From Lactobacillus sp. PV034 (GTDB lineage Bacteria > Bacillota > Bacilli > Lactobacillales > Lactobacillaceae), in assembly GCF_014522305.1 (NCBI RefSeq), contig NZ_CP041982.1:1059001-1123000 (forward strand): a stretch of 64,000 nucleotides of DNA. The letters are read 5' to 3'. A model generated the notes under the pieces. The model made no database searches. It saw only the letters and a program-made list of their open reading frames with translations, and was not told the origin of the DNA. Positions within the stretch are counted from its first letter, which is position 1; each line of letters opens with the position of its first letter. Position numbers and translations under genes: made by a program. Positions 62,591 to 64,000 of this stretch are shown piece by piece.

Positions 62591-62923
62591 ATGTCTAATA
62601 ATCAACAAAGAGCTTGGCTTTGGATTACACTTACTATTTTAATTGTTATTAGTATCTTTATCCCCAACAACTCATCATGGTACTTTCCTGCCAATTTTGT
62701 AATTTTAATCTTAATTTATCTATTTTACTGGCGGTTAATGGCACTTAAACATTATGGTGCGGCTATTTTAGAAGCAGGTATTGCTGCGATTTGGTTTGAT
62801 AATTACTTTAAAGCACCCTTTGGCAATTCTTATAGCATTTCTATTTGCTTTACCATTATCGGTGTCATTTTAATGATTATTGCAATTATTTGTGACATTC
62901 GAGCTCATCATGATGAACAATAA
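62591..62923 (+). CDS. Small membrane protein (LiaI/LiaF-TM-like)
   Basis: 110 residues from ATG at 62591 behind GAAAGAGG; the longer open frame has no signal. About four helices with WITLTILIVISIFIP at the start. The shape resembles LiaF N-terminal or LiaI-like membrane modules, but no function can be named. Confidence 0.65.
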   Translation: MSNNQQRAWLWITLTILIVISIFIPNNSSWYFPANFVILILIYLFYWRLMALKHYGAAILEAGIAAIWFDNYFKAPFGNSYSISICFTIIGVILMIIAIICDIRAHHDEQ

Positions 62924-63199
62924 AAATTTTATAAAGCCGCATTGTTGGAATTTTATCAAATAAAAGGGTTTATACATATTAAGTTAATTACCATTAATAA
63001 ATGATAAAATATACCATATTGTAATATATGTAAATATTTAAGAGACAAATTTTCATTAGTTCAAATCAAAGAGGCTTACCAGTACCATTGGTAAGTCTTT
63101 TTTTGTCATTCTTTTTGCTTGTGCTTATTCTTTTTCTGATGGTGGAAGATAGACCAAGACCTAACCAACTCGCTAAATGCTGTATTGATTATAGCCACA
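62924..63199. other. Intergenic region with an orphan terminator
   Basis: No ORF seen. A clear terminator (CTTACCA/TGGTAAG plus T run, 63073-63105) lies 150 bases behind the last gene. Either that gene has a long 3' end or a small RNA starts near 63010 (weak -10 TAAAAT at 63005). Confidence 0.4.
63073..63105 (+). terminator. Orphan terminator
   Basis: Stem CTTACCA/TGGTAAG, loop GTACCAT, then TC and seven T. Confidence 0.75.
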
Positions 63200-63244
63200 A
63201 GTAAAAGCCCCAAAATTCTGATTGAATTTTGAGGCTTCTTTTAT
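63200..63244 (-). terminator. Terminator of pip
   Basis: Minus-strand arms AAGCCTCAAAATTC/GAATTTTGGGGCTT (one mismatch) with A and T runs. Confidence 0.8.
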
Positions 63245-63247
63245 TAT

Positions 63248-64000
63248 TTATTCACCTTTAAAACTGCCATCTTCCACACTACGGATAAAATCAGCTAAAT
63301 GCTTGTAGTAAACATCTGGATTATCAACCATGTGGTGGTGACCACCATCAGGAGTAGTTACTAAGCGAGAATTTGGAATTTCTTTTTGCATAGTTTTGGC
63401 AGTTTCAATTGGCATTGTTTCATTTTCACCAAAAGTAAGTAAAGTTGGAACTTTAATATTCTTTAATTGGTCACGGAAATGCCAGTCCTTTAATTTACCA
63501 GTAATGACGAATTCATTGTCACCTTGGAAAGCATTATAAACAGCACTACCACCAAGATCTTTTAAGTGGTAAAGCTTAGAAGGCTGCTTACGATCAACAA
63601 AGTTAATATTTAAAATTTGCACATCATCTTGGTAACGTTGGTTGTCGTAATCGCCCTTTTCTTCACATTCATGCATGAAGTCAATTTCAGTTTGTGGAAG
63701 TACTTCTTGACGTCTGCGGTTAACAGCATCTACATACTCGTCAATTTCATCAACCATTGAAGAAATAATTGCACCCTTTAAGTGTTGACCATATTTAACG
63801 GCATATTCTTGAACTAAGAGTCCACCCCAACTTTGACCGATTAAGTAAAAGTTGTCGATGCCTAACTTTTCACGGACTTCATCAACTTCATCTAAAAAGT
63901 ATTCGTAAGTTAAATACTTCTTAGCAATTTCTGGATCAGAGTAATCTGGTTGGTCAGAATATAATGAACCAAGTTGATCATACATGGTTACTTGTACATT
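63248..64000 (-). CDS. pip: Proline iminopeptidase (N-terminus beyond window)
   Basis: Serine peptidase removing N-terminal proline from peptides, cytoplasmic. Open frame runs off the window edge, so its start is missing. Visible: YDQLGSLYSDQP, DEVREKLGIDNFYLIGQSWGG (nucleophile Ser in GQSWGG), FGENETMP (Asp) and DGGHHHM (His). Length and motifs match the S33 prolyl aminopeptidases of lactobacilli used in milk or mucosal peptide use. Confidence 0.9.
   Translation of the reverse strand, partial: NVQVTMYDQLGSLYSDQPDYSDPEIAKKYLTYEYFLDEVDEVREKLGIDNFYLIGQSWGGLLVQEYAVKYGQHLKGAIISSMVDEIDEYVDAVNRRRQEVLPQTEIDFMHECEEKGDYDNQRYQDDVQILNINFVDRKQPSKLYHLKDLGGSAVYNAFQGDNEFVITGKLKDWHFRDQLKNIKVPTLLTFGENETMPIETAKTMQKEIPNSRLVTTPDGGHHHMVDNPDVYYKHLADFIRSVEDGSFKGE

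Noticed and set aside
1..64000. CRISPR arrays, prophage or insertion sequences
   Set aside because: No regularly spaced repeats, transposase or phage structural genes were seen on either strand.

Overview
The window is a low-GC Firmicute chromosome segment, most likely a Lactobacillus of the acidophilus/gasseri/johnsonii type. Support: a Lactobacillus-type class II nucleoside deoxyribosyltransferase, SLAP-type surface domains, a SEC10/PgrA-like secreted protein, strong AGGAGG ribosome binding sites, and the WalRK-WalHIJ-HtrA-RlmH block that sits near the replication origin in this order. Species cannot be fixed from the sequence alone. There is no prophage, insertion sequence, CRISPR array or rRNA.

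Layout. 1-1774 (minus): start of a phosphonate-type ABC transporter (phnC cut by the window edge, phnD) preceded by a 28-residue leader ORF whose stop lies inside a terminator hairpin. 1967-5477: universal stress protein, tyrosine phosphatase plus GntR regulator, a lone PTS EIIA with an apparent ATT start, and nucleoside deoxyribosyltransferase. 5618-8677: a GH31-like protein that seems to lack its catalytic residues. 8721-15102: a thiol/metallo-hydrolase operon with an HxlR regulator, an esterase, a YibE/F pair and a Na+/H+ antiporter. 15146-23485: a RacA-like DNA-binding protein, Ddl, a CAP/SLAP surface protein, a TetR regulator with a membrane partner, Prs, a serine-less alpha/beta hydrolase, and a glycosyltransferase. 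23626-31929: a secreted DUF1002 protein, an ABC exporter, a DUF915 hydrolase with cardiolipin synthase, an Ogt homologue lacking its cysteine, TerC, and a 3-methyladenine glycosylase. 31980-34616: a lysine riboswitch controlling an amino-acid ABC transporter. 34657-37976: a lipoprotein, an HD/HNH two-gene operon, a 46-residue basic protein and an HesB-like protein. 38170-44589: a permease, LemA-HtpX, a zinc-ribbon membrane protein and two secreted proteins. 44673-48466: an AraC regulator and a TPP-riboswitch-controlled YkoEDC transporter. 48478-56364: rlmH, a DnaA-box-rich gap, htrA and the walRKHIJ operon. 56505-61768: tRNA-Lys(CTT) and two acyltransferase/GT8 pairs flanking an Abi_2 HEPN gene. 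The end holds a PepSY lipoprotein, a small membrane protein and a truncated proline iminopeptidase.

The most interesting item is the Abi_2/AbiF-like HEPN protein at 58435-59454. Directly upstream is a complete miniature transcription unit (promoter 58341-58369, about 54-nt RNA, terminator 58389-58429), and the toxin-like ORF starts right behind the terminator with no ribosome binding site. This fits an HEPN toxin paired with a small RNA. Next are the DnaA-box cluster at 49241-49329 far from any visible dnaA gene, the phn leader/attenuator, and three catalytic-residue losses in otherwise intact genes (GH31, alpha/beta hydrolase, Ogt).
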